Below are positions 6,302 through 14,721 of a stretch of DNA of 18,217 nt, piece by piece. The translations under genes and the position numbers were made by a program. How positions within the stretch are numbered: position 1 is the first letter of the stretch; every line of letters begins with the position of its first letter. The stretch is taken from positions 1-18,217 of the forward strand of contig CAYXKM010000125.1 in NCBI GenBank assembly GCA_964465665.1, written 5' to 3'. The notes under the pieces are model-generated. The model saw only the letters and a program-made list of their open reading frames with translations, did not search any database and was not told the origin of the DNA. Source of the stretch: JAKEGN01 sp964465665. Lineage in GTDB: Bacteria; Pseudomonadota; Gammaproteobacteria; Steroidobacterales; Woeseiaceae.

Positions 6302-8500
6302 ATGCAAATTCGCAAGCAGCTGGCACGGGCAATGACACTGTCGGCAATCTTCACCGGGCTTACCGTGTCGGGTCCAGCGTTCGCGCAGGATTCGGCCAAC
6401 AAGGTATTTCTCGAAGAGATCATCGTCACGGCGACCAAGCGCGCCGGAGGAATGGAAGTCCAGGACGTACCGGTTGCGATTTCTGCCTACAGCGACTCGC
6501 AGCTTGACGCAATGTACATACGCGATCTGAAAGCTATCGGCTATTCGGCGCCCAGTGTGCAGCTGGAAGATATCGGAACCGCACGCGGCGTGGCGAATTT
6601 CTCGATCCGGGGGCTCGGCATCAACAGCTCGATCCCGTCGATTGAACCGACTGTTGGTGTTTTCGTCGATGGTATGTACATGGGCATGAATGCCGGTGTC
6701 GTGCTGGACATCTTCGATCTCGAGGGTATCGAAGTGTTGCGTGGTCCTCAGGGTGTACTGTTCGGCCGCAACGTAACCGGCGGGGCGGTGCTGCTACGCA
6801 GCACACGGCCGGGCGACGAGCTGGCCATCAATTCGCGGGTTGCCTACGAATCGGGCGAGAACATGTACCTGTCGGCGGTTGTATCCGGACCGCTGACCGA
6901 TCGGATCGGCGGCAAACTTGCCGTTTATTACAACGACGATGGCGGCTGGTTCGAGAACCTGACGACAGGTAACAAGAATTTCGGCAAGGCCGATACCAAG
7001 ATCTACCGCGGAGCGCTCGAATTTGAAATAACGGATGCCATGGACCTGTTGCTCAGGGTCGAGCATGCCGATACCGAGGGCGATGGCCCTGCGTCGCAGA
7101 ATGCCGGCTTTTATGGCACCGACAACTTCGAATTCGGCATCGACGAAGAAGGTTTCTACGACACGACCTGGGATCAGGCGAGTGCCGAACTGACCTGGGA
7201 CGTCGGTCCGGGAGACGGCCAGATCGTCAACCTTCTTGCCTGGCGCGACTACGAGTCATTCACCATGGGCGACATCGATGCATCGCAGCTGTTCTTTTTC
7301 CATGCGCCGGCATCGAATTTCCAGGACCAGATCTCGAATGAGTTGCGGTATACGACGAGTATCGGCGACTCCTATCTGACCACCGGTATCTTCTATTTCG
7401 GTCAGCAAATCGAGTACCGCGAGAATCGCATCATCCCGCCGGTAGGCCTTAACGTCACGGGCGGCGGCGACCAGGACCAGGATACGCTGGCGTTCTTCGC
7501 CAACCTCGACATCGGGGTGACGGACGATATCACGCTGAACCTCGGCGCGAGGTATACGGAAGAGACCAAGGAAGGCAAGATCGGCAATATCCCGCTCAAT
7601 CGCTGCGAAGTCGGCGGCGGCTGCACGACCTATGACTTCGTGGACGAACAGACCTGGAGCAGCGTATCGCCTAAGGTCGGGATTCAGCTCACGCCGAGCG
7701 AATATACGCAAATCTATGCTTTCTGGACCAAGGGGTTCCGCAGTGGCGGTTACAACCTGCGCCATACTGCGGTTTTGGTACCGAACGAAGGCTTCGATCA
7801 GGAGGAGCAAAGCTCCTACGAAGTCGGCCTGAAGAAGGACGTTGCCGGTGGCAGGGTCCGGATCAATGCGGCCGCGTACATCAACAAGATGACGGACCTG
7901 CAGAGGGAGATCAACCTGCCGGACCCGGTCGTCGGTGTCGTGCAGCTCATTCGCAATACATCCGATGCGACCATTGCCGGTTTCGATCTCGAAGTATCGG
8001 CATCGTTGTCGGATAGCCTGTTCCTGCGAGGCAGCTACGGGTACGTCGACGGCAGTTACGATGAGGTTCGTTTCGACCTGAATGGCGATGGCTCAATCGA
8101 TGACGCAGACCTGCAACTCGACATGCCTCGCCTGGCGCCGCAGTCCTTTGGCGCCGAAGTGATCTACAGCCGCGAGATCGGTGCCAGTACGTTTACGGCG
8201 CAGGCGAGCGGCTACCATCGTGACTCTTCGGCGTATACGGACAACAATCGCGGTCAGCTTCGCGCCGCGGACATGTTCGATGCCAGCCTTGGGCTGACGT
8301 TCATGGACGACCGGATGAAATTGTCGGTGTTCGGCCGGAACCTGAAGGACGAATCGACGATCGGTGGCGACACGCAATTGCCCGCAACCTTCCCGGGTTC
8401 GCCGACGTTTGCGCTGCCGGCTTTCCAGGGCACCGGCGCTACATTCTCGCCGCTCAACAAAGGCCGTACGTACGGTATCGAGTTGCAGTACCGCATGTAG
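6302..8500 (+). CDS. TonB-dependent outer-membrane receptor
   Basis: This 732-residue receptor begins with a Sec signal peptide (about 1-28, cleavage after GPAFA). A TonB box-like segment EEIIVTATKR follows at 38-47, then a plug domain to about residue 170 containing SIRGLGIN and VLRGPQGVLFGRNVTGGAV, and then a 22-strand barrel. Such proteins import siderophores, cobalamin, oligosaccharides or other scarce substrates using TonB energy. The plug style resembles the iron-complex-type receptors common in free-living proteobacteria, but no adjacent gene fixes the substrate. Odd features are an EF-hand-like loop at 592-603, a close cysteine pair (435, 441) likely in an extracellular loop, and a C-terminal methionine where most barrels end in an aromatic residue. 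It appears to be monocistronic. Confidence 0.93.
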   Translation: MQIRKQLARAMTLSAIFTGLTVSGPAFAQDSANKVFLEEIIVTATKRAGGMEVQDVPVAISAYSDSQLDAMYIRDLKAIGYSAPSVQLEDIGTARGVANFSIRGLGINSSIPSIEPTVGVFVDGMYMGMNAGVVLDIFDLEGIEVLRGPQGVLFGRNVTGGAVLLRSTRPGDELAINSRVAYESGENMYLSAVVSGPLTDRIGGKLAVYYNDDGGWFENLTTGNKNFGKADTKIYRGALEFEITDAMDLLLRVEHADTEGDGPASQNAGFYGTDNFEFGIDEEGFYDTTWDQASAELTWDVGPGDGQIVNLLAWRDYESFTMGDIDASQLFFFHAPASNFQDQISNELRYTTSIGDSYLTTGIFYFGQQIEYRENRIIPPVGLNVTGGGDQDQDTLAFFANLDIGVTDDITLNLGARYTEETKEGKIGNIPLNRCEVGGGCTTYDFVDEQTWSSVSPKVGIQLTPSEYTQIYAFWTKGFRSGGYNLRHTAVLVPNEGFDQEEQSSYEVGLKKDVAGGRVRINAAAYINKMTDLQREINLPDPVVGVVQLIRNTSDATIAGFDLEVSASLSDSLFLRGSYGYVDGSYDEVRFDLNGDGSIDDADLQLDMPRLAPQSFGAEVIYSREIGASTFTAQASGYHRDSSAYTDNNRGQLRAADMFDASLGLTFMDDRMKLSVFGRNLKDESTIGGDTQLPATFPGSPTFALPAFQGTGATFSPLNKGRTYGIELQYRM

Positions 8501-8519
8501 TCTCTATCGTCATGAAAAC

Positions 8520-8548
8520 AAACCCCGGCACCGCCCGGGGTTTTTTTT
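8520..8548 (+). terminator. Terminator shared by converging genes
   Basis: AAACCCCGG and CCGGGGTTT pair around a 6-nt loop and are followed by eight T residues, 20 bp after the receptor stop. On the minus strand the same stem is followed by TTTGTTTTC, so it may also terminate the leftward symporter/flavoprotein transcript. Confidence 0.9.
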
Positions 8549-8570
8549 GCGCGAATTGAAGCCTTCTGAA

Positions 8571-9233
8571 TTACAAGGGTCTGTTTTGCAGCGACAGGAT
8601 CGCAGCAGATGCCTCGACACCGGGTAACAACCGGTCGTCGTCTTTCAGCTCCTGAAGCCGGGACATGAGCGGCAGGACACCGGCCCAGACTGGAATGGCG
8701 TAGTCGTCGGGTTCATCGACCGGCATCCCTGAAGATATCTTGGCGGATGCCGCGTCGATCGTTACTGCGATGACGCCGGTCATTTTCACTTCGTTTTCGT
8801 GCGGCGCCCGCAGTTCGTCCCATCGGCCCGGCATCAGGTGTTCGCTGATGACTTTCATGGCGCAAAGCTTTTCGTCATTGCCTACGACCAGGCTCGGTAT
8901 ACCGAAGACGGTAACGGAGCGATAGTTCATCGAGGAATTGAATGCCGATCTCGCAAGTACGATGCCATCCAGGAGCGTTACGTTCAGGCAGATTCTGTCG
9001 CTGTCTTCGATCATACGGATGACACGGGCTTTGCGCGCGCCGTGGAGATACACGGTCTCGCCCTCGCGACCGTAAATCATCGGCACGACGACAGGGTTTC
9101 CGGCTTCGACGAAAGCGACCTGCGCCACCAGGCCGGCGTCGAGTATTCGATGCACAGTGTCCCTGTCATAGCGGCCCTTCTCCCGCAGCTGCCGGACCTT
9201 GTTCAGCTTGCTGACTGCATACTCGACTGTCAT
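8571..9233 (-). CDS. Pyridoxamine 5'-phosphate oxidase-like FMN-binding split-barrel protein
   Basis: This 220-residue protein resembles the Pyridox_ox_2 group of flavin split-barrel proteins. Family-like features are GRYDRDTVHRIL (20-31), the strand pair ending in NPVVVPMIYG (46-55) and YLHGARKARVIR (62-73), followed by SMNYRSVTVFG (101-111) where the group contacts the flavin phosphate. It is not PdxH itself, because the substrate-binding C-terminus of pyridoxamine phosphate oxidase is missing. Members bind FMN, heme or F420 and mostly have unknown substrates. Its start lies 6 bp after the stop of the SLC13 gene, so the two are surely co-transcribed, the symporter being first. No transmembrane segment is seen; it is probably cytoplasmic. 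Confidence 0.82.
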   Translation of the reverse strand: MTVEYAVSKLNKVRQLREKGRYDRDTVHRILDAGLVAQVAFVEAGNPVVVPMIYGREGETVYLHGARKARVIRMIEDSDRICLNVTLLDGIVLARSAFNSSMNYRSVTVFGIPSLVVGNDEKLCAMKVISEHLMPGRWDELRAPHENEVKMTGVIAVTIDAASAKISSGMPVDEPDDYAIPVWAGVLPLMSRLQELKDDDRLLPGVEASAAILSLQNRPL

Positions 9234-9239
9234 GACACT

Positions 9240-10712
9240 CTATCCATGCAGGAATTTCGGAACCAGTGTAAGTGCTATGGCCGAAACCAGAATGATGCTG
9301 ATGATGTTCAACGCAATGCCTGCCCGCACCATGGTTGGAATGGTCAGCAGGCCGGAGCCGAACACGATTGCGTTTGGCGGTGTTGCGACCGGCAACATGA
9401 ATGCGCAGCTGGCGGCGAGCGTCACCGGCACGAGCAGGACGATGGGGTCTATGCCGGCCTCGATCGCGATGGCACCGGCGACCGGCAGGAAAGTCGCGGT
9501 CGTGGCCACGTTGCTGGTCAGCTCGGTCAGGAAAATGATGATGGCCGCGATGATGACGACAACAACGGCGTCCGGCAGTGTCGCAAACAGGTGCAGGCCG
9601 TCGCCGATCCACGCTGCCAGCCCGGTCTCGCTGACGGCATTGGCCAGCGACAGTCCGCCTCCGAATAAAAGCAGGATTGCCCATGGCAGGCCTTCGACCT
9701 GTTCCCAGCGCAGCAGCAACGGATCTTCGGCCGACCCGCTCGGCAACAGGAACAGGGCCACAGCACCAGCCATGGCGATTCCGGAGTCGTCCAGTGCTTC
9801 GAGCCCGGGAACCTGGTTCAGCAACGGACGAAGGATCCAGGTGAGCGCCAGCAACACGAAGACGATGCCGACACGGCGTTCGGGCGTGCTCAGGGGGCCG
9901 AGATCGGTTTTGAGCTTCCTCAAGTGCATGCGACTGTCGACGGAGGTGTGGAAATCGACATGAAACACGACCTTGGTCAGAGCGAGCCATGCCAGCGGCA
10001 GCATGAGTGCGCTCAGCGGGACTCCAACCAGCATCCAGTTAACGAAATTGATCTGGGTGTCGTAGTTTTCGACCACGAATGCAGCGAGCATGGCGTTTGG
10101 CGCCGTACCAACGAGTGTCGCCATGCCACCAATCGTCGAACCGTAGGCGACCCCGAGCAACAGCGCATACTGAAAGTCCCGTTTCGCCCGGTCACTCAAT
10201 TCGGCGATGGTGCCGTGGATGACAGCAATGATCGACACGGCAATCGGCAACAGCATCATCGTCGTGGAGGTGTTCATGACCCACATGCTGAGGAGCGCAC
10301 TGGCCAGCATGAAACCGCCCACCAGCGACGCGCCATTGCCGCCTGCATATTGCAGGACCGATAGCGCAATGCGGCGGTGCAGGTTCCAGCGTTGCATGGC
10401 GAGTGCGACAACGAATCCGCCGAGGAATAGGAAAATTACCTTGTTCGCAAAAGGCGAGGCTGCGGTCTGTATATCGGCGATGCCAAGCAGCGGGAAAAAT
10501 ACCAGTGGCAGCAATGCGGTGACCGCAATCGGTACTGCCTCGGTTGCCCACCAGATTGCCATGAGCAGGCCCATCGCAGCGGTATACCACGCCGCCAACG
10601 ACAGAGAATCGGGCGGGCCCGCAACGATCATTATGATTGCGACGAGCGGGCCAAGCGCCAGCCCGGTTCGCTGGTAGCCGGCCCTGCCTTGCACAGTGTT
10701 ATTGCTCGTCAC
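9240..10712 (-). CDS. SLC13/DASS-family anion:sodium symporter
   Basis: About 490 residues with 11 or more hydrophobic segments form two repeated halves, as in divalent-anion:Na+ symporters. Each half has a substrate/sodium loop: MNTST (146-150) with LVGTAPNA (201-208), and TSNVATT (399-405) with ATPPNA (443-448). In well-studied dicarboxylate carriers both loops read SNT; here they read MNT and SNV, so the substrate may not be a classic C4-dicarboxylate. Sulfate, citrate or other carboxylates are possible. I choose the GTG at 10712 over the GTG at 10730 because GGGGGAG lies 5 nt upstream. The gene for the flavin-binding protein follows after 6 bp. Confidence 0.9.
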   Translation of the reverse strand: MTSNNTVQGRAGYQRTGLALGPLVAIIMIVAGPPDSLSLAAWYTAAMGLLMAIWWATEAVPIAVTALLPLVFFPLLGIADIQTAASPFANKVIFLFLGGFVVALAMQRWNLHRRIALSVLQYAGGNGASLVGGFMLASALLSMWVMNTSTTMMLLPIAVSIIAVIHGTIAELSDRAKRDFQYALLLGVAYGSTIGGMATLVGTAPNAMLAAFVVENYDTQINFVNWMLVGVPLSALMLPLAWLALTKVVFHVDFHTSVDSRMHLRKLKTDLGPLSTPERRVGIVFVLLALTWILRPLLNQVPGLEALDDSGIAMAGAVALFLLPSGSAEDPLLLRWEQVEGLPWAILLLFGGGLSLANAVSETGLAAWIGDGLHLFATLPDAVVVVIIAAIIIFLTELTSNVATTATFLPVAGAIAIEAGIDPIVLLVPVTLAASCAFMLPVATPPNAIVFGSGLLTIPTMVRAGIALNIISIILVSAIALTLVPKFLHG

Positions 10713-10948
10713 GAAAACTCCCCCGTACACGACACGCCGAGTCTCGATGTGTGCGCATCGTTATTGGACGCCGCTCTTCGCCATCGCTCTTGGCCATCGC
10801 GACGAAGATAATCCGGCAACTGCTGTCGCACGTCCGGAGAGAATTCGCGCACACAGGGACTCTCAGCTATATCTAGTGCACATCTCGCCTTCAGGTACAA
10901 GATGTAGTAGCATCGCTTGCGTACCAATCCGGTACGCACGGAGAAAAG

Positions 10949-11008
10949 GTGACTGAGGGCGGTCCGGTCGTAACGCCACGCAGGAAGCGGGAATCGTTGT
11001 GCGGTTGA
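10949..11008 (+). CDS. Possible 19-residue leader peptide
   Basis: A GTG codon 5 nt after GGAG (10940-10943) opens a 20-codon frame ending in TGA. The peptide would be MTEGGPVVTPRRKRESLCG, with no recognised similarity. The hairpin at 10919-10937 ends just before the ribosome binding site. It is listed because the spacing is good and a plus-strand transcript is implied by the downstream terminator. So short a frame can easily occur by chance. Confidence 0.2.
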   Translation: MTEGGPVVTPRRKRESLCG

Positions 11009-11141
11009 CGCGTGTTACCTCTCAGCACGCGCCGCAATTGAGCAATTGCGTCCTCCTGGACTTTTGCGATTGCTGCCGGCGAAACGCGTTGCGCCGTTAC
11101 TGCGATACCAGCGGCAGAATTTGTTGGACAATGACGTTCTG

Positions 11142-11189
11142 ATGATTCATACGCCGATGGTATTCGTGCCTGAAACACCTTCTGCTTAA
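11142..11189 (+). CDS. Possible 15-residue peptide abutting the terminator
   Basis: ATG opens a 16-codon frame (MIHTPMVFVPETPSA) whose TAA ends 3 bp before the terminator stem. No Shine-Dalgarno is visible. The frame is open upstream for about 65 codons but has no ATG or GTG there. The stop-to-stem spacing is the only reason to list it; it may be coincidence or the end of a decayed gene. Confidence 0.12.
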   Translation: MIHTPMVFVPETPSA

Positions 11190-11192
11190 TAT

Positions 11193-11220
11193 GCCGCCCA
11201 GTCATCTGGGCGGCTTTTTT
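11193..11220 (+). terminator. Strong orphan Rho-independent terminator
   Basis: GCCGCCCAG and CTGGGCGGC form a perfect 9-bp stem with a TCAT loop, followed by six T residues. The minus-strand side lacks a T tract, so the direction is clear. No annotated plus-strand gene precedes it. Confidence 0.9.
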
Positions 11221-11312
11221 CGGTCCTGTGTTGGCCAGATTCGTTACCTCAGGCATCACTGTCGACCTGGCGCTCCGGGATTCTCGCAGCCAGACAGGAG
11301 AGCAACGTCGTT

Positions 11313-13295
11313 ATGAACGAACCGGATCCGGGCTCCACGCACAAGGGATTGTCTGCCCGCGCTTACGTCCCACTTGCGCCGGGTGAATCGTACCAACCGT
11401 TCATACCCGCTCAGACCGAGCTGGCGGAGTTCACTTTCAAGGCGGCACTACTCGGAATACTTTTCGGCATAGTATTCGGTGCAGCAAACGCGTACCTCGG
11501 GTTGCGCGCCGGGCTGACCATCAGCACCTCCATCCCGGTCGCTGTAATGACGGTTGCGGCGTTCAAGGCCCTCCAGGCAGTCGGGCATCGGGGCACGATC
11601 CTCGAGGCCAATATCTCGCAAACCATAGGATCGGCGTCGAGCTCGCTGGCAAGCGGCGTGATCTTCACGTTGCCGGCACTGTTTCTATGGGGTGTTGCGC
11701 CCGGACTTTTGCAAATGACGTTGCTTGCCATGAGTGGCGGCTTGCTTGGCGTACTTTTCATGATTCCGTTGCGCCGCTTCCTTATAAAAGGAGAGCACGG
11801 CCGCCTGCCGTATCCGGAAGGTACGGCCTGCGCGGAAGTGCTGGTTGCGAGCGAGGTCGGCGGACAAAGCGCGCGGTTCGTTTTTCTCGGGCTCGGGCTC
11901 GGCGCTGTCTTCAAGTTCCTGACGTCCTGGATCAAGGTCATCCCCGACCATGTAACGACCAGCCTGCCGTTCCTGAAAAAGGGTGAACTCGGCATGGACC
12001 TGTCCGCCGCGCTGTTCGGCGTGGGCTACATCCTCGGGCCGCGGATTGCGACCGTCATGGTCGGGGGCAGCCTGCTTGCCTGGATCATCATCATTCCGTC
12101 CATTGCCGTGTGGGGCGAAAGTATTACGTTGCCGGTCTTTCCTGAGACGGTAGCGCTGATCCTGGACATGTCGCCCAGCCAAATCTGGTCACGATACGTG
12201 CGATACATCGGGGCGGGTGCTGTCGCAACGGCCGGGATCATTACATTGATTCGCAGCATCCCGGTTATGGTGCAGAGTTTTCGCATTGGAGCGAGTCAGT
12301 TGCGAGATCGGGTCGGCGGAGAATCGGGCGGCGCACCGCCGGATCGTACTGATGATGACCTGTCATTGAGATTTGTCGGCTTCGGATTGCTGGCCGTCGC
12401 ACTGTTTATCGCGCTCGTGCCGCAGGTTTTCGGCAATGTCGGTGGCCTCGGTGTCCGGCTCGTCGCATCGGTCTGTGTAGTTGTGTTCGCGTTCTTTTTC
12501 GTCACCGTAGCTTCGCGCATCGTCGGACTGGTCGGTGTGACCAGCAATCCGACCAGCGGCATGACCATCGCTTCCCTGCTCGGCACCGCCGGAATATTTC
12601 TCGTCATGGGCTGGACAGACCTCGCCGGCAAGGCGGCAGCGCTCACTGTTGGTTGTGTAGTCGCTATTGCGGCGTCGATCGCCGGCGACACATCGCAGGA
12701 CCTGAAGACCGGCTACCTGCTGGGCGCCACGCCCAGGCGGCAGCAGATCGGCGAAATCATCGGCGTATTGAGTTCGGCAACGTTTGTCTGTCTGTCAGTC
12801 ATTTTGCTCGCCAAGACCTTTGGTTTTGGAACGCAGGAGCTGCCGGCACCGCAGGCCACGTTGATGAAACTGGTCATCGAAGGTGTTCTCGATCAGCAGC
12901 TGCCCTGGGGTTTCGTCGGATTGGGGATCGCGATAGCACTGGTTTGCGAATTGTTTCGGATTCCCTCGTTGCCGTTTGCCGTCGGCGTTTACCTGCCGGT
13001 ATCGACGTTGACGCCGTTGTTCCTTGGCGGATTGCTGCGCGGCTTGTTCGAGCGCTTTGCACGATCGCCGGCAGACGCGTCGGACGTCCGGGAGCGCGGC
13101 GTGCTGCTCGGCAGCGGCTTCGTTGGCGGCGAAGGGCTGCTCGGAGTCGGTATTGCCGCGGTGGCATTCATGCAGAACCGAAAACCCGACGGCATTGGGA
13201 CCGGATGGCTCGGCAGCGCTGGGATGGCGGAACTGTTCGGCCTCGTCGTGTTCGGTTTTCTGATTGCGGGATTCAGCCGGCTGGTCCGCCGCTGA
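11313..13295 (+). CDS. OPT-family oligopeptide/metal-chelate transporter
   Basis: This 660-residue integral membrane protein has about 14-16 hydrophobic segments. Family signatures are ANAYLGLRAGLTISTSIPVAV (58-78), SQTIGSASSSLASGVIFTLPALF (102-124) and PYPEGTACAEVL (166-177), plus GDTSQDLKTGYLLGATPRRQQ in the second half. OPT proteins are proton-coupled importers of small peptides, glutathione or metal chelates such as nicotianamine or siderophore complexes. Bacterial members are mostly uncharacterised. GGAGAG lies 10 nt before the ATG. The bicupin lipoprotein gene starts 49 bp after the stop and is probably in the same operon, suggesting a shared substrate or envelope function. Confidence 0.93.
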   Translation: MNEPDPGSTHKGLSARAYVPLAPGESYQPFIPAQTELAEFTFKAALLGILFGIVFGAANAYLGLRAGLTISTSIPVAVMTVAAFKALQAVGHRGTILEANISQTIGSASSSLASGVIFTLPALFLWGVAPGLLQMTLLAMSGGLLGVLFMIPLRRFLIKGEHGRLPYPEGTACAEVLVASEVGGQSARFVFLGLGLGAVFKFLTSWIKVIPDHVTTSLPFLKKGELGMDLSAALFGVGYILGPRIATVMVGGSLLAWIIIIPSIAVWGESITLPVFPETVALILDMSPSQIWSRYVRYIGAGAVATAGIITLIRSIPVMVQSFRIGASQLRDRVGGESGGAPPDRTDDDLSLRFVGFGLLAVALFIALVPQVFGNVGGLGVRLVASVCVVVFAFFFVTVASRIVGLVGVTSNPTSGMTIASLLGTAGIFLVMGWTDLAGKAAALTVGCVVAIAASIAGDTSQDLKTGYLLGATPRRQQIGEIIGVLSSATFVCLSVILLAKTFGFGTQELPAPQATLMKLVIEGVLDQQLPWGFVGLGIAIALVCELFRIPSLPFAVGVYLPVSTLTPLFLGGLLRGLFERFARSPADASDVRERGVLLGSGFVGGEGLLGVGIAAVAFMQNRKPDGIGTGWLGSAGMAELFGLVVFGFLIAGFSRLVRR

Positions 13296-13344
13296 GTACC
13301 CTTTGGCTGGTATTGTCCTGGCGACCCGGGGACTGGAGACGATC

Positions 13345-14184
13345 GTGATCTTATACATTGCAACCATCGGATGTCGTGGCGTTCGCGTATGCCTGACGCT
13401 GGTTGCCGCACTGTCGATTGGCGCCTGTGCATCCAGCCCGCCGGATGTACCGTACCCGGCATTCATCCAGGCCGACGATCTGCCGGACGCCTTCGTCGCC
13501 GCGCTGCCCGGTTCCCGGGTCAAACAGTTTGGCGGCGATTCGCGCTCGGCCCGGTCGAGCAATCTCCTGTTGCTGCCTGCCGATTGGGATTTCGGCACCG
13601 GCGCTGCACCCGACAAAAGCGTGGAGATATTCGTGCTCGCCGGCGAAGTGGAACTGGCGGGCTTCAGTTTGCTGCCCGGTGGGTATGCCTGGCTGCCGGC
13701 CGGTTACATGGGTGCAACCTTGCGCAGCCGCAGTGGAGCCGAGTTGCTGTATTTCCTGAGCGACGCGGACGAGCGCAGCGCCATCCAGGTGCCTTTGATC
13801 ACGAGCGTCGAGTCCAGCCGCTGGCGGCCGCTGTCAGAGGACCCCGCGGATTTCGGGCTGTCGGTCATGGAGTTGCGATCGGACCCGGGCAGCGGCGCCA
13901 AAACCTGGCTGCTGAAAATCGATCCGGTCGCGACGCAAGGCTGGCAAAGTTATTCCGCGGAAGTGGAGGGCTATCTCGTCAGCGGCAACTACCAACACAG
14001 CGAGTGCATAGCCGGGCAGTCGCGGACGGGATCCTACCTGCCGGGCGGTTACTTTTTCAGGCCTGCCGGAGCCATCAATGCCGGACCGGAGGCGCGCAGC
14101 CTCGAGCCCTCCATCTGGTTTTTGCGTACGCCGGGCAACGGTGAAAGACAGGCTGTCGCAGCCTGTTCGGGCGCCGATCAGTGA
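13345..14184 (+). CDS. Bicupin-like lipoprotein
   Basis: The GTG start is chosen because GGAG sits 6 nt upstream and the frame then begins with a lipoprotein signal ending in LSIGAC (lipid Cys28). The residue after it is Ala, not Asp, so outer-membrane sorting is expected. The 279-residue protein contains two cupin-like halves: about 73-138 (EIFVLAGEVELAGFSLLPGGYAWLPAG pattern) and about 171-263 (EVEGYLVSGNY and SYLPGGYFFRPAG). They resemble ChrR-type or DUF4437 cupins. The usual metal-binding HxH and third histidine are absent; the only histidine is His218 in NYQHSEC. A binding or sensor role is more likely than metal-dependent catalysis. It follows the OPT transporter and converges, with a 1-bp gap, on the regulator gene. 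Confidence 0.75.
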   Translation: MILYIATIGCRGVRVCLTLVAALSIGACASSPPDVPYPAFIQADDLPDAFVAALPGSRVKQFGGDSRSARSSNLLLLPADWDFGTGAAPDKSVEIFVLAGEVELAGFSLLPGGYAWLPAGYMGATLRSRSGAELLYFLSDADERSAIQVPLITSVESSRWRPLSEDPADFGLSVMELRSDPGSGAKTWLLKIDPVATQGWQSYSAEVEGYLVSGNYQHSECIAGQSRTGSYLPGGYFFRPAGAINAGPEARSLEPSIWFLRTPGNGERQAVAACSGADQ

Positions 14185-14185
14185 T

Positions 14186-14710
14186 TCAGTTTTGCACGAA
14201 GCGGGTTATTCCGGCGCCGAGCTTCATCAGCTTTTTCAGCGTTGACGTGGGTACGCCCTGAATTTTCTCGTACCAGTCGCTGGTCGTTTCGACGAATTGC
14301 AGCATGCTCTGGATTCGCTGCTTGGTAATCGCGTCGGTGGCTGCTTCGGCTTCCACGTCGATGGCGCATTTCCTGAGCATGGACAATGTCGGATTGAGTT
14401 CGCGCTGTTTTCTCTGATCGATGATGACACGAAACAGTTCCCATACTTCGTGCATGGATTCGAAATAGTCGCGGCGGTCACCAAGCACGTGCGTCATGCG
14501 CACCAGGCCATAACTCTGCAGTTCGCGCAGGGCAGTGCTGACGTTCGAGCGGGCCAGTGACAGCAGATCGACGATTTCATCGGCACGCAGCGGGCCAGGA
14601 GACAGATAAAGCAACGCCTGGATCTGGGCTACGGACCGGTTGGTCCCCCAGCGGGTACCCATTTCACCCCAGTGCAGGACGTACCTTTCGACGGCTGGCG
14701 AGAGCTTCAT
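14186..14710 (-). CDS. GbsR/MarR-type winged-helix transcriptional regulator
   Basis: This 174-residue protein has a winged helix-turn-helix at about 26-83, including LRADEIVDLLSLARSNVSTALRELQSYGLVR and the wing THVLGDRRDYFE. The opening LSPAVERYVLHWGEMGTRWGTNRSVAQI is characteristic of the GbsR-like group. The C-terminal half is helical and probably serves dimerisation and ligand sensing. GbsR of Bacillus responds to choline, but most relatives have unknown ligands. The gene follows cmoB on the same strand after 53 bp and could be co-transcribed or have its own promoter in that gap, where a small inverted repeat lies. Its stop nearly touches the stop of the converging lipoprotein gene. Confidence 0.85.
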   Translation of the reverse strand: MKLSPAVERYVLHWGEMGTRWGTNRSVAQIQALLYLSPGPLRADEIVDLLSLARSNVSTALRELQSYGLVRMTHVLGDRRDYFESMHEVWELFRVIIDQRKQRELNPTLSMLRKCAIDVEAEAATDAITKQRIQSMLQFVETTSDWYEKIQGVPTSTLKKLMKLGAGITRFVQN

Positions 14711-14721
14711 TGCTTTCGAAT

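Larger units (their letters stand above)
10919..11220 (+). ncRNA. Candidate small RNA or leader transcript ending at an intrinsic terminator
   Basis: The strong terminator at 11193-11220 works only in the plus direction, yet the nearest upstream plus-strand gene is the receptor, about 2.7 kb away and already terminated. Some transcript must therefore start between about 10730 and 11190. The stretch has several short inverted repeats. It does not match tmRNA, 6S, 4.5S or RNase P RNA in any motif I can recognise. The 5' end given here is a guess. It could instead be an attenuated leader of the OPT gene, 93 bp downstream of the terminator. Confidence 0.25.
10713..11312. other. 600-bp intergenic region with unexplained RNA-like signals
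   Basis: No confident protein gene is present between the divergent symporter and OPT genes. The right half contains, in plus-strand order, a 7-bp hairpin (GCGTACC/GGTACGC, 10919-10937), a 19-residue ORF with a good ribosome binding site, a GCAATTG/CAATTGC dyad (11034-11049), a 15-residue ORF and a strong terminator. The left half (10731-10915) must hold the symporter promoter, but I could not place a convincing one. A direct repeat CCATCGC occurs twice in the stretch 10770-10805. Confidence 0.6.

Noticed and set aside
10891..11259. 122-residue minus-strand frame in the gap between symporter and OPT genes
   Set aside because: It reads straight through the plus-strand terminator stem, has no ribosome binding site, no recognised domain and a low-complexity composition. 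It is the best long frame there but is not supported.
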